Shown one piece after another: positions 1 through 12,292 of a DNA stretch of 64,000 nucleotides. The notes beneath the pieces are model-generated. The model was not told the origin of the DNA and did no database searches. It saw only the letters and a program-made list of their open reading frames with translations. A program made the translations under genes and the position numbers. The DNA comes from Arenicola marina (Eukaryota > Annelida > Polychaeta > Arenicolidae). Each line of letters opens with the position of its first letter. Position 1 is the stretch's first letter. The stretch spans positions 12,405,059-12,469,058 of the forward strand of contig OZ025253.1 of the NCBI GenBank assembly GCA_964019135.1. Reading direction: 5' to 3'.

Positions 1-590
1 CGTAAGGTTTGTTTATGATACTTTTTCTAATACCTCTCTGTAGTAGGTCTATGGTGCCTGCACCAGTAATGGGTGATTTCATAATCATGTTTTCCAAGTA
101 TCTTTCCTCCTTGAAAGTCTGATTTTTACTTTGTATAATGTATTTTTTATTTACCTTAGATATTTTTTATAATATGCAATATAGAAGAGCGTTACACAGT
201 CAACAGCAGTATCGAACTTCTCGCAGTTCTTTGGCCAACTGACAGTATGACTGCTTTCTGCTCCTAAACAGGGAAGAAATATGAAGGTCCCTTAGCGGGT
301 ACTTCCAAGCTCTGACCAGTTGAGCAGGACCTTGCTGCGGCGTCCAGATACGAGACTTGCGGTTCTATCATAGCTTCTATACCTAGAAGAATACTAACGA
401 ATTGGGTCTGTGTGAGGTTTAAGGCACATGTGTGCTGTAGCGTCAACTGCAATAGTATATGATTTGTTTTTATTAACACTTAATCTGTTGTTCTCTGGCT
501 ATACTCTTTTTAGAAATTATATTTTATATAGTTGATGAGGAATAGCAATCATGTGACACTGATGCGTTTTCTTCTTGTTGGAGACTGCGT
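1..590. other. AT-rich intergenic stretch
   Basis: I see no gene, RNA gene or recognisable repeat here. The only open frames are short and have no recognisable protein signature. Confidence 0.5.
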
Positions 591-596
591 TTACAA

Positions 597-828
597 GCTA
601 ATTGACTGATGAATAATATACAAAATGGTATAGTATATTATTGACATTGCTAAGACGAGTGAATTACGTTATGTAGATAAACTATTGACAAAATACCTGG
701 CTTTTGTCCTTTTGCGCAGCTAATTGACTGATGAATAGTATACAAAATGGTATAGTATATTGACATTGCTAAGCCGAGTGAATTACGTTATGTAAATAAG
801 CTATTGACAAAATACCTGGGTTTGTCCT
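597..828. repeat. Tandem duplication, about 120 bp x2
   Basis: Two adjacent copies begin with GCTAATTGACTGATGAATA and run through ATACAAAATGGTATAGTATA to CTATTGACAAAATACCTGG. The first starts near 597 and the second near 719. They differ by scattered substitutions and a few short indels, so the duplication is old but still clear. No coding content is seen. Confidence 0.85.
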
Positions 829-910
829 ATGGCGCCAGTTTACAACAACGATACGAACACGGCTTATAGAGTCCAATCGGTGTATGTCAAGTACACCGCC
901 TCGTGACGTA

Positions 911-1607
911 GCCAGCTTAAACGCAATTAGTACAGTCTACAGCTAAGTTTTAATACTTTTAGTTCGGTTTTATTCCAATGAAATGTGAAAATGAGGGATG
1001 TTCGCTAATTAGTTTCATTCCCGGATATTATGTAAAATTCTGCCCTTTACTGGCACAGCCATAATCAATCGTGAGTGATCACTTCACCCGATAGCACCAC
1101 GTGGTTTTTAAAGCATTTATCACCGAAAACAAACTTTCTCATTACAGATTCGTTGTGTTCACTTAGCATTCCAAAATCGCATGGTTGGCGTGTAGCCAGA
1201 TTTCAACTAAACTCTATTAATTCGTGTGGAGCAAGCGAGCCCGGAGTAACTGATCTTTAATTAACATTTACAGGTCTCTAGTGCAGAAATATTTTTAGCT
1301 TCAAAGATTACCGTGGAATAAATTTCACAACTTAAGACTTTATACCCAAACTTTTTTTGGGCTCCGGCGAACGGTTCCCACAATTTGTGGAAGTAATACG
1401 GTTGGATCAAAGACCGTTGGCAGCTTGAACGCAATTAGTACAGTTTACATACTTTTAGTTAGTTTTTTTTCCAATGAAATGTGAAAATGAGGGATGTTCG
1501 CGAATTCGTTTTATTGCCGGACATTATGTAAAATGCTGCCATTTACTGGCACAGCCATAGTCAATCGTGAGTGATCACTTCACCAGATAGCACCACGTGG
1601 TGCAAAA
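911..1607. repeat. Direct repeat of about 190 bp in two copies about 500 bp apart
   Basis: The block at about 911-1107 recurs at about 1420-1603. Shared landmarks are CGCAATTAGTACAGT, AATGAAATGTGAAAATGAGG, and the stretch GTGAGTGATCACTTCACC followed by GATAGCACCACGTGG. The copies have diverged by point changes and small deletions. This could be a dispersed repeat family or a local segmental duplication. No terminal inverted repeats were seen. Confidence 0.8.
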
Positions 1608-3212
1608 GTTCGATCGCGCAGGAATATTACATATTTAGATGATTTAGCTTTCTACAATAAACTGGAGAGTTTCAAAGACCCCGTACGTGTCTTTATATAC
1701 AGCAGACGGAATATGGGACCTCTGGTTGTGTGTCGAGACCTTGTTGCCTTCTAAAGTTTTGATCGAGCGAGAAATTTCGCTCGTGAACTTGACGGTTGTT
1801 GACGGAAGAAAGACTCGTAAAATACCCAGGCGACACCGACGTCAATTCTTACACGTGAACAGACAGGAAACGGGTTTTGAACAATGAAACTGTGCGCAGC
1901 AATAACACGAACACCGTTTTTTTTCATACACTGCAGCGTTATGTTTTTTTTTAATTCAGTCAGGTGGGATGGTAAGAACATTCTGACAGAAATGCAGCGG
2001 ACTAACATGTTCAAGGTCATGATGTCACCTACCAAAAGAGGAATTCTTTTTCTTATTTAACTATTAAAGTTGCGCGACTCCCAACTCTCCTCAAGCATGA
2101 ATTGCCTCAGATGTCAATCAGGTTTAAATGGCAATATGTACCGGGTCTCCTTCGGCATACATAGCCGCTGCTGGCCTCGCTATTACACTTTTTTTTAGTT
2201 CAGCACCAGGCAATTCTATACTTATATTGCTCTCCCATACACCAGACAAACGCTGTTAAATCATGCAAAAAGCCATGTTCAATGCAACATACGCCGCGAC
2301 AGCGGGACACCAATTCAATCAATTCGTAAACCTACTTATAAGTTAATAATATAGTTAGCCTCTTAAGAACCCTCAAGGTCTCCATGAAAAAACGCCAAAA
2401 GTTTCTCAATATATTATTTTATTTTTTTTATTTTTTTTATTTTTAATATTTGTGAACTCGTTTACAAAACGGGTCACACGCCTTTATTGGCACTAATTCC
2501 CCAAACTTGTTCTTACGAACTGAGCTCTGGCCAGTTTGCCTAGTTTTCACTCTTAAGTCATCGGGACAAAAAGATCCAAGCAAAAGCATCCTGGCTGGCT
2601 AAGTGCTCGATGGCAAAGGTCAAATAAACCCTGTCTTGATTGAGTTGGTGTTGTAACACAGTTCATAGAACTATGTCGCCGTATAAAACATCTTAAGTCA
2701 TTCAGTACAAAATGATTCCTATGTAATAGTTACCTGAATGCTTACCCTCAAATGTTACCTTATCATAAACACATGAAGGGAAGTTGATTTGTTCGGTAAG
2801 GGGCCCCATTGTAGGGCACACGTGGGCACATTGAATCTTGTCTTAGTAACAAACAAACACATTCTTACGAAGATGTAACGATACCAGCTTTGTGTATACG
2901 CCCGGATCGGACAGTAAATTTAGTCCGTAAAGTAGTCTTAATTCGGAACTGGTCTTACGTAGAATCACATAATTTCCCACCCCAAGTGATCGACCTTATA
3001 ATAAACCCAAGCATACACTTTACTGTGGAAGCCAAATTCAAGCCGGCTGCCTTTTTCTGTTGTGCGTCGCTAATAAGCTTCCAGATGGGATCTCGTCACA
3101 CAAGAGATGGTAGGTCAAGTTCCAAACGATTGGGTCTTGGGGTATGGGGGGTTTGGGGGTCAGTTGGTTTTGCTGCTGTGATGGTAACCGGGCTGATGAT
3201 GTCAAGATCGAA
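1608..3212. other. Non-coding DNA, probably including the Y-box gene 3' UTR
   Basis: No gene was recognised on either strand. The part nearest 3212 lies just past the Y-box stop codon on the minus strand and is likely to be its 3' UTR. Plus-strand open frames at 2890-3476 run antisense to the terminal Y-box exon and are shadows of its GC-rich repeat. Confidence 0.5.
2418..2488 (-). terminator. Candidate poly(A) signals of the Y-box gene
   Basis: Read on the minus strand, AATAAA hexamers occur at 2483-2488 and 2418-2423, about 730-800 bp after the stop codon at 3213. No closer canonical hexamer was noticed. The call is positional only, with no transcript evidence. Confidence 0.35.
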
Positions 3213-6200
3213 TCAGTTCTCGCCGGCAGCGACCGCGGGCGGGGGGGCTGGTGCAGCTGGAGCCGGGGCGGCTGGTGCAGCTGCTGCCGGAGCCGGAGCC
3301 GGAGCCGGAGCGGGGGCAGGGGCAGGGGCGGGGGCGGGGGCGGCGGCCGGGGCGGGGGTGGAAGCGGGAGCCGCCGCGGGGGCGGACTCTTTCTTCTCCT
3401 CCTTCTTTGTCTCCTTGGGGGCGGCCTACAAGTAGTAATTCAACACCGGACTTATACTAGAATAATTAAGTTATGAGAAATATTATAATCATCTACTCTT
3501 CATCACGTAAGAGGCTGAGATTATGTAAGCGACGAGTCTCGAATACCGAGGATGAAACTTGCCCTTGTAAAAAAATATGAACTGGCCTGTAACAAAGCGC
3601 GTCATGGGTCTCAAGAGATATTACTGGCGTCTTACATATACGATGTAAATTAAACCACAAATACCCGTAACACATTGTATATTCCCAACTGGCCACGTAC
3701 CTGCTCAGCCTGGCCGGCCTCTTTGTTATCGCCGGATTCCTGCTTGCCGCCCTGCTCAGGCTTGGCCTCTCCCTCTTTCTTCTCGCGAGCTGCCTGGGGC
3801 CTCCTGCGGCGGCGGATTGGGGGTCTGCCGCCATTGCCTGCGTAACCGCCGGGACCACCGCCACCGCCGCCACGCTTCATACCCTGGGGTGGGCCCTCCA
3901 TACGCTCGGGGGGTCCGCGCTGGTAGGCGCCACCGCCATAGCCGAAGCCACGGCCGCGTGGGCGGTAGTAGCGGCGGAAGTAGCGCGGCCTCTGCCCGTC
4001 CATCTCCTGCATGTGCATCGGAGGAGGCGCGTCGTAGCCGTCGTCAAACTGCGGGCGGTGACCTCCTCGGGGGCCGCCGCGGGGCACGCCGCGCCGCATC
4101 CCGCGGTAGGGTCGGCCTCGCATGGGCGGTCCCCAGTAGCGGCGGCGCCAGAAGGGCCGGCGACCACCGGGCCCACCCTGGTGCATCATTTCGCCCTCCT
4201 CTTCCTCCTCCTCCTCGCCGTCGTCATCCTCTCTGGAGCCTCCCCCGCGACCACCACCCCGCTGGCCCGGGAAGTAGCGGCGGAACCGGCGGCGGTCGGC
4301 AGCGTACTTGCTGCCCTGCACGGGGGCGCCCTCCGGTCCAGTGACATTGGAAGCCTCGTTGCCCTTCTCTCCCTCCACAACGTCAAACTCTACCTTCTCG
4401 CCATCACCCACACTTCTCAGGTACTTGCGGGGATTGTTCTTGGCGATGGCAGTCTGTAATAAATAAATATTATTAGTACCGGTAAAAACTTTAACTATAT
4501 AACAAGAAAATGGAAAAATATCACACCCTCTAATATTATCTGTTTTCTATCCAGGTTACAAAAGTATATACGACCCGTGTGTGTTAAATTAACATGTCTA
4601 ATCTTTGTCGTGAAAACAAGAAAATGGAAAAGTAACTCACCCACTGAAATTATAGTTTTTATCTAGGTTACAGAAGTATCATATACAACCCGTACATACC
4701 TGGTGGACAAAGACATCTTCCTTGGTGTCATCCCTATTAAAACAAAAAATGAGACATTTAGCAGGGCTTTTAAGGCTAGACATGATTCATCCAGATAACT
4801 ATCAATAAAAGAATTACCTAGTTTTTTCACCTTAGTGGGTTGATGCATGGATTATCCAAACTGAAGCAAGGAAGAATCGTCAGTTCAAATGTTCAGTATG
4901 CTACCAGCTGAGCTACTTCCCTGATATCTATGAGAAAATGGCAGACAGTGGATCCTGCATGATACAAACCTGCCATGGGATTTAGGTACACTCAAGATAA
5001 AAAAGGCAGTGAGGTGGAGAACAGGGGCACATAGACATTGAAATTGTGTTCGGTCACATGAGAAAAGGTTGTTTACAGGCGAATGTTGTAATATCAAGGG
5101 ATTGTGTGAAACGAAAGAAGATTGCACTTCACCCAGGCACGACATGAATAGCAAGTATGCTTCTTCCGACCTTTTAAAGACGTCATACATGGTAACATCC
5201 TGTGTGACATTTTTTCATATATGTTTCATATATATAAAGGTGTGCTTTACAGTGTTTTTGCAGAGAAGCATTGTGAAATCATTATCATTAAATACCTTGT
5301 ATCATTGGTAAAACTACTGGCAGCACAATTAGCTTTTGCTCTCTCCACACCTACATTCTGGTTTTTGTACTATGTAACCATACCAGCTTTACTTGCGACC
5401 TGTTCCAAGTTCATATTGAGATGTAGACATTAACATACCAATGGGACTTTTATTGCGATATTTATTATGTCCCTTGATAATGAAAACAGTTATGCCAACA
5501 TGGGTAAGTACCACTTTATTTTCTGCTTAAACTAAGCTCTACAGCAGTAGAATAGATACCAATTGGAAAGGGTAGACATCTACAGCTATTGTATACAGAA
5601 TGGAATCGATGCACCTCAGATGACATGCCAAATCTGTCGAGAAATTATTGGCATATATATATATTGCAAGAAACTTGAAAAGCTTGCATATACGAGACAA
5701 GCAAGTATAATTATTCATGTCGTGTTGAACAATACTTTTTACTGTTACAACAAGCCATTATTACAAAGGCAGATTTTAACAAAAAATGAAAGGAACAGGG
5801 GATTAGCAATGGTTAAGAGTAATTTAATTGGGGATTAATTATCTGGTGCAATGTAGGTCTTTTTCTGGTAGGGTGACATGGTCCATAATTCAATTAACAT
5901 GACTGATCAATCAGAATTATTTTAGGAAATTCTGAATAGGTCAAATTCACAACTGCCATTCACAGCTGTTTTTCCATTAAAATTTGAGCAAGTACTCCAA
6001 CATTTACAGAGACTGCAGGAAACAAAGCCCAAATCAATTCTATCATACTTTACTTTCAGGTGGCCATCTATTCCTCCTGTAATTTCAGTAATATAGTATC
6101 TTACGGTGGGTGAACAAGCGTGACTGACAAGTTGGGCATGGTTCCGCTAAATCTAGTGTGCAGGACTTCCTAGCAAAAGGTGGTTAGCTCCAGAGGGGGC

Positions 6201-9200
6201 ACTATATATAGTTAGGTGTCACCGAAAAAACACCTTTTTTCTCTCAATCCCAGAAGTAGACATTTCTCTTAATGTACCCATCTGAGACAGACTTGTTTTC
6301 TTGACTATGCACTTCAGTATCTATTTTAGATACCTATTCAACCAAAAAATTACCTTAATGTCCACAAAATTGCACATTTTTCTCTCACTCTCCACATGCT
6401 CTCTATGGCATGGGTGGCACATGCCCACCACTGTACATGCTGTAGTAATGTAGTGCCTCCCCCAGGTTAACCTTAGTTAATGGGCATGTGTGCCTACAGG
6501 AAAGGTGGGGATTTCCATGACATGTGGTTTTGTGGCCATAATTAGATAAGTAACCTGACACTTAGTGTGGTCTAGCAATTCATTTCAATTAACCACTGTG
6601 GCTAAACACCTTCCATTTTGTTCAGCTTTGTGTGTTCGTAATGCCTGAAAGAGCAGACATTTCTGATGAAAAAGATTGACCTGATATTTTAAAGCTTGAG
6701 ATGGGGGGGGGGGGGGGGGGGGGAATCCCTCTCACTTCAAAGTGTCTCACAATGGCGTTTACTGAATAATAATTCCACTGACACAGAACTTTGAAAAGCA
6801 GTTGCCCAAGGATGGCAAACCTCTCTTCAGGGGGCTTACCCCTGCTCACCCCCCCCCACCCCCCACCATCTTAAGTAGATGTCCCATACACCATGCAAAT
6901 GACTGCAAAGTAACACACCCCCTATTCCCACCAGTCATACATTTTTTTTAACATACTTTGTCAACCCCCCCCTTTTCTAAAATCCTGTATCCGTTCCTGG
7001 CCTGATGATTGAGGTACACGCTGATTGAGGAATTGAGGTCTCCGGGACCAGAACTAACGAGGATATGCGAAAAAATCTTCGGAATCATTCTTTTAACGAG
7101 AATCCTGCTTCCTTTCTATAAACAATTCTGGTCTATTCCGGTTTTGCCTCAAGCTTGGTTGAGAACTGGTGGGGCAGAGGAGGGGAAGTCTAAATGGTGT
7201 GGAGCAGTCATATGGCACTTTTAGCTATGCATGCCACATCTCTCTCCAACCCCACGTGGGTATTTAATGCCATGCTAGGTTTGGGTGAGTTCCGCATTAG
7301 CCAGCTCCCCATTCTTATGCTTGAAGGGGGATCCAATCCCTTGGCTATTGACCTGCCCTATATGCCACATTTGCATGCAAGTCCGCCTGGTTTGTCTTTT
7401 GCCAGCAAACCCACTCTTTAGACACTGCCCTTATGATTACACCAGAACTTCTCAGTTATACAAATTTTGTGTTTCTTGTCAAACATCAGTTCAGTAACTT
7501 TATGAAGATTTCAGACCTGATAGGCACCTTTTTTAGAAGAAATATCTGCATTACTGTGGTGTATAGGTGTAAAATGGATAGGTGCTACCTAAAAAATGCA
7601 AGCACATATTTATTACTTCAGATATTCTGAGGGAATACATCTAGATTAATATTCAAAATTAATCTCACTTCGGCTTGCCATAGAGAATATCTTTAGCGGG
7701 ATGATGCATACCATGCACATGCTTGTGGCATATCATTCGGTTGCTTAGGAACTACTATTGCGGCATCATGTTTATAACATTTTGACATCACAACTGCTCA
7801 CTATGACAGCAGCTGATGGGCAGTCACTAGCCCAGAACCCTAGGCTGTGTGGGCTGAAACACAGCCTAGTCACATTCCATAGTAAAATTCTGGTCTGGAA
7901 CAACCCCATTTCAGGGTTGTTTGATTTTGAGCAAGTGTAGCTCTGATTCTTATTTGCTGTGGGAAAAGTTTGATAACAGAAACAAACCTTAATCCTGTTC
8001 TTAATACTTCCTGACAAGTAATGACTAATCAGATAAGTAACCTTTCTTAAAAGGCAAAAATAATCCAGTCTGTCACCAGAAATTCATATGAAACCATGTG
8101 TTTTCACTGACCCAATGACTGGGTCCCTGAACAATGAACCAATTAGCATGGCTTATAATATCATGTGATGACCTTGCACATGTGCAGTGATCAACTTCCT
8201 GTAAAAAAAATGGTGGCATGTTGCTGTCCATTTTTATGCCAGTAGGCAATTATGGCTCCTTTTGAAGAGTTCAACAACCTTGGAAGAGTTTATACATCAG
8301 TAATTATACGTAGAAAAGTACTTTTACATTGTTGAAACTAATTATGAAAGCTGTAGTTAAACAATTCAATTTGTCATGTGAAGTTGATTTTTCACTATAG
8401 AATGCTACATGGCTATGATTCTTCAACCATAGCCATGGATTCATGGCTAGGCAGTCACCAAGAGCGCTCTGCTTGGCAACAGACATTTAGTGTGTCGCTT
8501 ATAAATTAACTTTAATTTGAAGTATACATCCAGTGTTAACATTGAAAAATGTATTAGCTAATTTTGTGGGGCAGCTGATTTAATTATTAAAGACATGACA
8601 TGACAGGCTTCTCCCTCTCTTGAATACATTTATGTACAGCTGATATTTACTCCGAATCTGAAAACATCTCATGGGGGCTGTTACGCGAAATGAAAGTCCT
8701 AAGCCTATGCTTGAAATGGACTTTGAATATGCATGCATGTTACCTTAAGAGCTCGCTTGCATTCACTATTAGGTGTATAGGCTTGTCATTGTGGCAGTGC
8801 ACTCTCTCAGGCATTACTGGATGTCAATAGACCTACCCCCCCTCCCCTCCCACCACACACACATTAGATCTATATTATGCCAGCCTCTGGATCGCCAAAC
8901 CCCAATACGAGAATGACAATGTGTCTACGCACCTATTCTCATCTTGAAGCTAAATATCCATCAATAACCTGGGAACAATTATCTAACTACTGCCAGCTAT
9001 ATAGTTTGCCTTTACCCTCTACAATGTCACTGACCACAAACAACACGCCCACAGCCGAGCCAAGTGTCCAGACTGGCCTACACTGGAAATCAATACTATA
9101 CATGTGCGCAATCAAAAGGGCTCCCCCCCCCCATTACAAGTACATAGTCTGTGAGTTCGTGAATGAAATAAAACCATTTCGACCATTTTGAGCTCACTTC

Positions 9201-10461
9201 AATACCCACGTAGCAAAGTGATCATTTCCATTACAATACTTTTAGACATCAACATATTAGGTCAATGAAAATTCATCCAGTGCAATATTTCTTTGGATAA
9301 GAAAAATAAAGAATGGACAAGGGAAGAAAAGAAAATCCATTTCTTCTTAGTTTTGGCCAAAGCAGCTATGAATGGCAATTGTCAATTTAACTATAGTGAA
9401 GTGTGTAAAACTCTTAGGAGCTGTTAGGTTAGGCAGATCTAATGCAATTGATCTATAGTGACTTTAGATTAAACAGATTTAATTATATTACATTAAGTAA
9501 GTTCTATCAGTAATGCTTAAAGAGTAAGCTTATCAAGGTTTCAAACTTATCAAAGTCAAAGAACTTTTAATGTTGCAGCAGATGCTAGTCACTAACTTAG
9601 TGCACTGGAGTAGGAGGTAATACTAAAAAGTTAGAGGTTATTGGGCCTCACTCCCAGTCATCATCATGTTCATTGACTTCAGCAATTAACCGAAATAGCA
9701 GAGCCAAATGCACTGCCCGCAGACAGACAGCTGCTTCGCTCTAGCGCCCTCGTCTGGCAGCAGACGGAGCAAATAAGGACAGGCTGGGAGCACGTGACAG
9801 CGCCCAGCCAGCACTGCCTGGCTGCACTGCCTGGCTGGCAGTGTGAGCAGAGATCGGAATGTCATGAATGTTGGCCACGTGGCTCTAATCTGAGATTTGG
9901 TTCCAAATCGCAAAGCTGTTAATCCAACGGAGCCAATGAATGCAAATATAATATCTGTAGAATGTAATTAATTATGAATTTATGACGGAAACTTAGGCTG
10001 CCTCGCCCTCGGTATTTAATTATTGGAAACTTGCCCGCTGGTTGTGCCTCGTGCCGCTGCCGCTGGCCTACCTATTTATGAAGCCATATCCGTTTTTCAC
10101 GTTGAACCATTTCACGGTACCGGTGACTTTGGAAGCTGAAATACCAAATATGTTACGTTATTAAGTAGTCCAAGTCATCGAGAGAACGTTTTTCATTGAA
10201 ATGAACATTGTATTGCACCCACAAGCGCTGCGGAGACAAGATACCTTGCCATCGTAGCGGCTCAAGGGAAGTTCTCACAGCCGGTACCGCCCAGTCAAAA
10301 CATGGCGAGCACATGGCACTTGACTTAGCATGCCCTCAAAAAGCCGGTCAATTTCAAATACAAATATCTCGAGATCAACACAACTTATAACGATACTCAC
10401 CTATCACCGTCTTCTCTACGGCAGCCGGCGATGTTTCGCCTTCTTTTTCCGTGTCGGACAT
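3213..10461 (-). CDS. YBX1: Y-box binding protein, cold-shock domain, 5 exons, 374 aa
   Basis: The coding exons on the minus strand are 10461-10401, 10135-10072, 4733-4700, 4453-3701 and 3425-3213 (61, 64, 34, 753 and 213 nt). All introns are GT-AG, the frame is continuous, and the stop is TGA. The protein starts MSDTEKEGE. The cold-shock domain covers about residues 21-100, with RNP1 (KNGYGFI, 34-40) and RNP2 (DVFVHQ, 48-53), the nucleic-acid-binding motifs of the family. YRSVGDGE-type and EGEKG...NVTGP segments follow, as in animal Y-box proteins. Residues about 128-141 form an acidic run, followed by Arg/Gly/Tyr/Pro-rich basic islands typical of the C-terminal RNA-binding tail. The family packages mRNA and regulates its translation and transcription. 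The 64 and 34 nt exons match, from memory, the vertebrate YBX exon plan, whereas the rest of the domain and most of the tail are fused in one exon. The last 70 residues end in an unusual Ala-Pro repeat. Confidence 0.95.
3230..3365 (-). repeat. GC-rich coding microsatellite specifying an Ala-Pro tail
   Basis: Within the terminal Y-box exon, alternating GCN-CCN codons encode an Ala-Pro dipeptide run (about residues 328-350), followed by Ala/Pro-rich sequence to the end GEN. Mixed synonymous codons (GCC CCC, GCC CCT, GCT CCG) suggest the run is older than a simple recent hexamer slippage, although blocks of the same codon pair remain. Confidence 0.85.
4885..4925 (-). other. tRNA-like 5' half (A-box relic), possible SINE fragment
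   Basis: On the minus strand, GGAAGTAGCTCAGCTGGTAG contains a perfect polymerase III A box (TAGCTCAGCTGG) at the expected distance from a tRNA-like 5' end. No convincing B box or 3' half follows, so this is a tRNA-derived relic and not a working tRNA gene. Confidence 0.5.
6703..6872. repeat. Homopolymer G tract and nearby C-rich tract in intron 2
   Basis: A run of about 21 G residues lies at 6703-6723. A C-rich run broken by single A residues lies at about 6849-6872. Both are simple-sequence DNA with probable length polymorphism. Confidence 0.9.
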
Positions 10462-10645
10462 GGCTTTCGATGGTAAAAAAGATGGTAAAACGGTGTCCGT
10501 CGGTCACTGGACTCCTTACAGCAGCTCGCTCTTTGTTCTCACTGCTAAAGATGGCTGCTGCACTCCCGTGAAGAACGCTCGCCCCACGTGCTCTCATTGG
10601 CTACCACGCGTTGACCCGGTTTCAGCGGTTGTTTCATTGGTTGGG
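10462..10645 (-). promoter_or_regulatory. Putative Y-box gene promoter and 5' UTR
   Basis: Directly upstream of the minus-strand start codon are a YY1-like motif (AAAGATGGCTGCTG on the plus strand, 10547-10560), an E-box CACGTG (10585-10590) and two CCAAT boxes read on the minus strand (ATTGG on plus at 10596-10600 and 10636-10640). No TATA box is evident. The spacing suits a broad CpG-type housekeeping promoter. This is motif-based inference. Confidence 0.55.
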
Positions 10646-11341
10646 GGCTCACTTTATTTACATAACTGGGTCATGGCAATTCATTCACGCCCAGTTCGAG
10701 GGATTTAACTTTGACACACATATGATGAACTCATGTCATGTAGCCTTAAATGCAGCTATCATATGTACCACAACAGCGTTATCTATTTGTTACAAACAAG
10801 CATGAACGTAGGTTGGCCGTACTTCGTAAATAAATCGACGTCACTGGCTGATATCGGAAAAGTTTTAAGGGGTGGCAGACACCTAAAAACTAACTTTAAA
10901 CGGCAAGGAGGGGGGAGGAGGGGAGGGAGGGGGGCGTGGCATGATGGAAAATCGAACCAGTCGTCACAGATAGGCGGAACCTCCGTTGTTACAGAACATA
11001 TCTCGTATCTCCCGGGCAACATTTTCAGGATCGGGTAAATCTCCAGCTTCAAATCAGTGGTGCCAACTAAGATTTTAGAAGGTGGACCATTGATTGCGCA
11101 GATACTATGCAGTGATTGCGCACCTGCCGAAATGCATGTTCGTTAATTTTTTTCATGTGTCTGAACTTTTACCACACAGCTAGATGCCTTCACGTGTGAC
11201 AGCCAGCTACCTTGACATCTATATATTTTGTAAGATTTCAAGCAATCTGCATATTATATTATTAGGTCCTATTATTATATTTTCCTCTGTGCGCAATGAC
11301 GTCAATGGTAGGCCTACCTGCGCAATCACTGGTCCGATAAC
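10646..11341. other. Intergenic DNA
   Basis: There is no gene here. A purine-rich (GGGGAGG-type) tract lies near 10905-10935 and a G run near 11359-11374. Short open frames have no recognisable features. Confidence 0.5.
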
Positions 11342-11517
11342 TAGGGCCCCTGAGAGGCGGGGGGGGGGGGGGGTAGCCATGTCGCGTGTCGATTTTAAGA
11401 AAAGGTCCATGTCGCGTGTCGCTAAGTCTTATGTCGCATGTCGATTCTAAGACAACCCCAATGTCGCGTTGTCGATTTTAAAAATCGCCGTGTCGAAAAA
11501 GCCCCTCTGGGGCCCTA
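11342..11517. mobile_element. MITE-like element with short terminal inverted repeats
   Basis: The ends TAGGGCCCC (11342-11350) and GGGGCCCTA (11509-11517) are perfect inverted repeats, extended imperfectly inward (TGAGAGG against CCCCTCT). The interior has about four diverged copies of a roughly 25-30 bp unit containing ATGTCGCGTGTCGATTTTAAG-like sequence. A TA duplication could form the outer two bases. The DNA transposon superfamily is not clear. Its right end touches the 5' end of the next element. Confidence 0.55.
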
Positions 11518-12292
11518 TCTATACTAATAAAATGAAGCTGTCTGTCCCACTATGCCGCGGCATGCAAGAGCCCATTGGCATCAGCAGCCGCCCTTAGATG
11601 TGTTAAAGCTATCGCATGTGTCAACACAACCGCTGGGTGCTTATCACCTTATCCCGCAGCATACTATCGCCTGCGGCGGGCTACCTAGCTTGGTGCCAAC
11701 AGTAATAATATTTCTCCCAACGCCTTATCACCCGAACCGTCATCAAAACAAACAAATCCCGTACTGTCTCGCGTCCACAACTTCCCATTAGTAGCAAGAG
11801 AACGAACTCTGCCCGGGGGACCTTGCCTATAATACGCTTCTCTTAGCATCAGTCACAGCAGTATCCAATTTTACTACACGTCAATTATATAGATCCAACC
11901 AGGACGTCAGGCAGATTTTATCCACTGAAGTCCCTTTTTTTTACTCAATCAACCCCCTTTTTTTAATCAATCAATGTATGAGCTTGGGCCTTAGTGTTAC
12001 TGGACTGATATTCGTTTATTAGCGTGCTTTAGCCGCAATTTGAGTATTCTGTACTGGATGCACAATAATCGCACAGGTTGAAAGTGTATAAATATCCTTA
12101 ACATTTATATCCCGTTATTCCGTAGCTCCCGGTCTCAATTTATGTCAATATAATTATCGATGTTATTTCTGCCCAATGTCTTCTGCCTGCTACTATTTGA
12201 CGCATAAAACAAAATACTGTCATACTGTTATTTCTTTCGCTTATCACTACAAACGCTAGACGTCCCGCGAGCGGAGCGTTCCGGGCGGCTAA
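11518..12292 (+). mobile_element. Non-autonomous Helitron-like element, copy 1
   Basis: The 5' end is TC (TCTATACTAATAAAATGAAG) preceded by A. The 3' end is CTAA followed by T, just after a GC-rich inverted segment (CCCGCGAGCGGAGCG...CGGGCGG). The A|TC...CTRR|T termini, the 3' hairpin and the lack of terminal inverted repeats or a target duplication are the Helitron hallmarks. No Rep/helicase coding is present. The interior is shared along most of its length with the inverted copy at 17297-17992. Confidence 0.75.

Larger units (their letters stand above)
4734..10071 (-). other. Intron 2 of the Y-box gene, 5.3 kb
   Basis: This is the only long intron of the gene; the other three are about 246-275 bp. 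It separates the exon encoding RNP1 from the exon encoding RNP2. It contains a tRNA-like fragment near 4885-4925 and homopolymer tracts near 6703-6872. No nested gene was recognised; a plus-strand frame at 8877-9191 resembles nothing I know. Confidence 0.85.

Noticed and set aside
2890-3476. Plus-strand Gly/Ala-rich open frames
   Set aside because: Antisense shadows of the GC-rich Ala-Pro coding repeat in the last Y-box exon.
4885-4925. Functional tRNA gene
   Set aside because: Only the A-box half is present. No B box, no 3' half and no terminator run.
8877-9191. 104-codon plus-strand frame in Y-box intron 2
   Set aside because: No recognisable domain, splice context or codon bias; probably chance.
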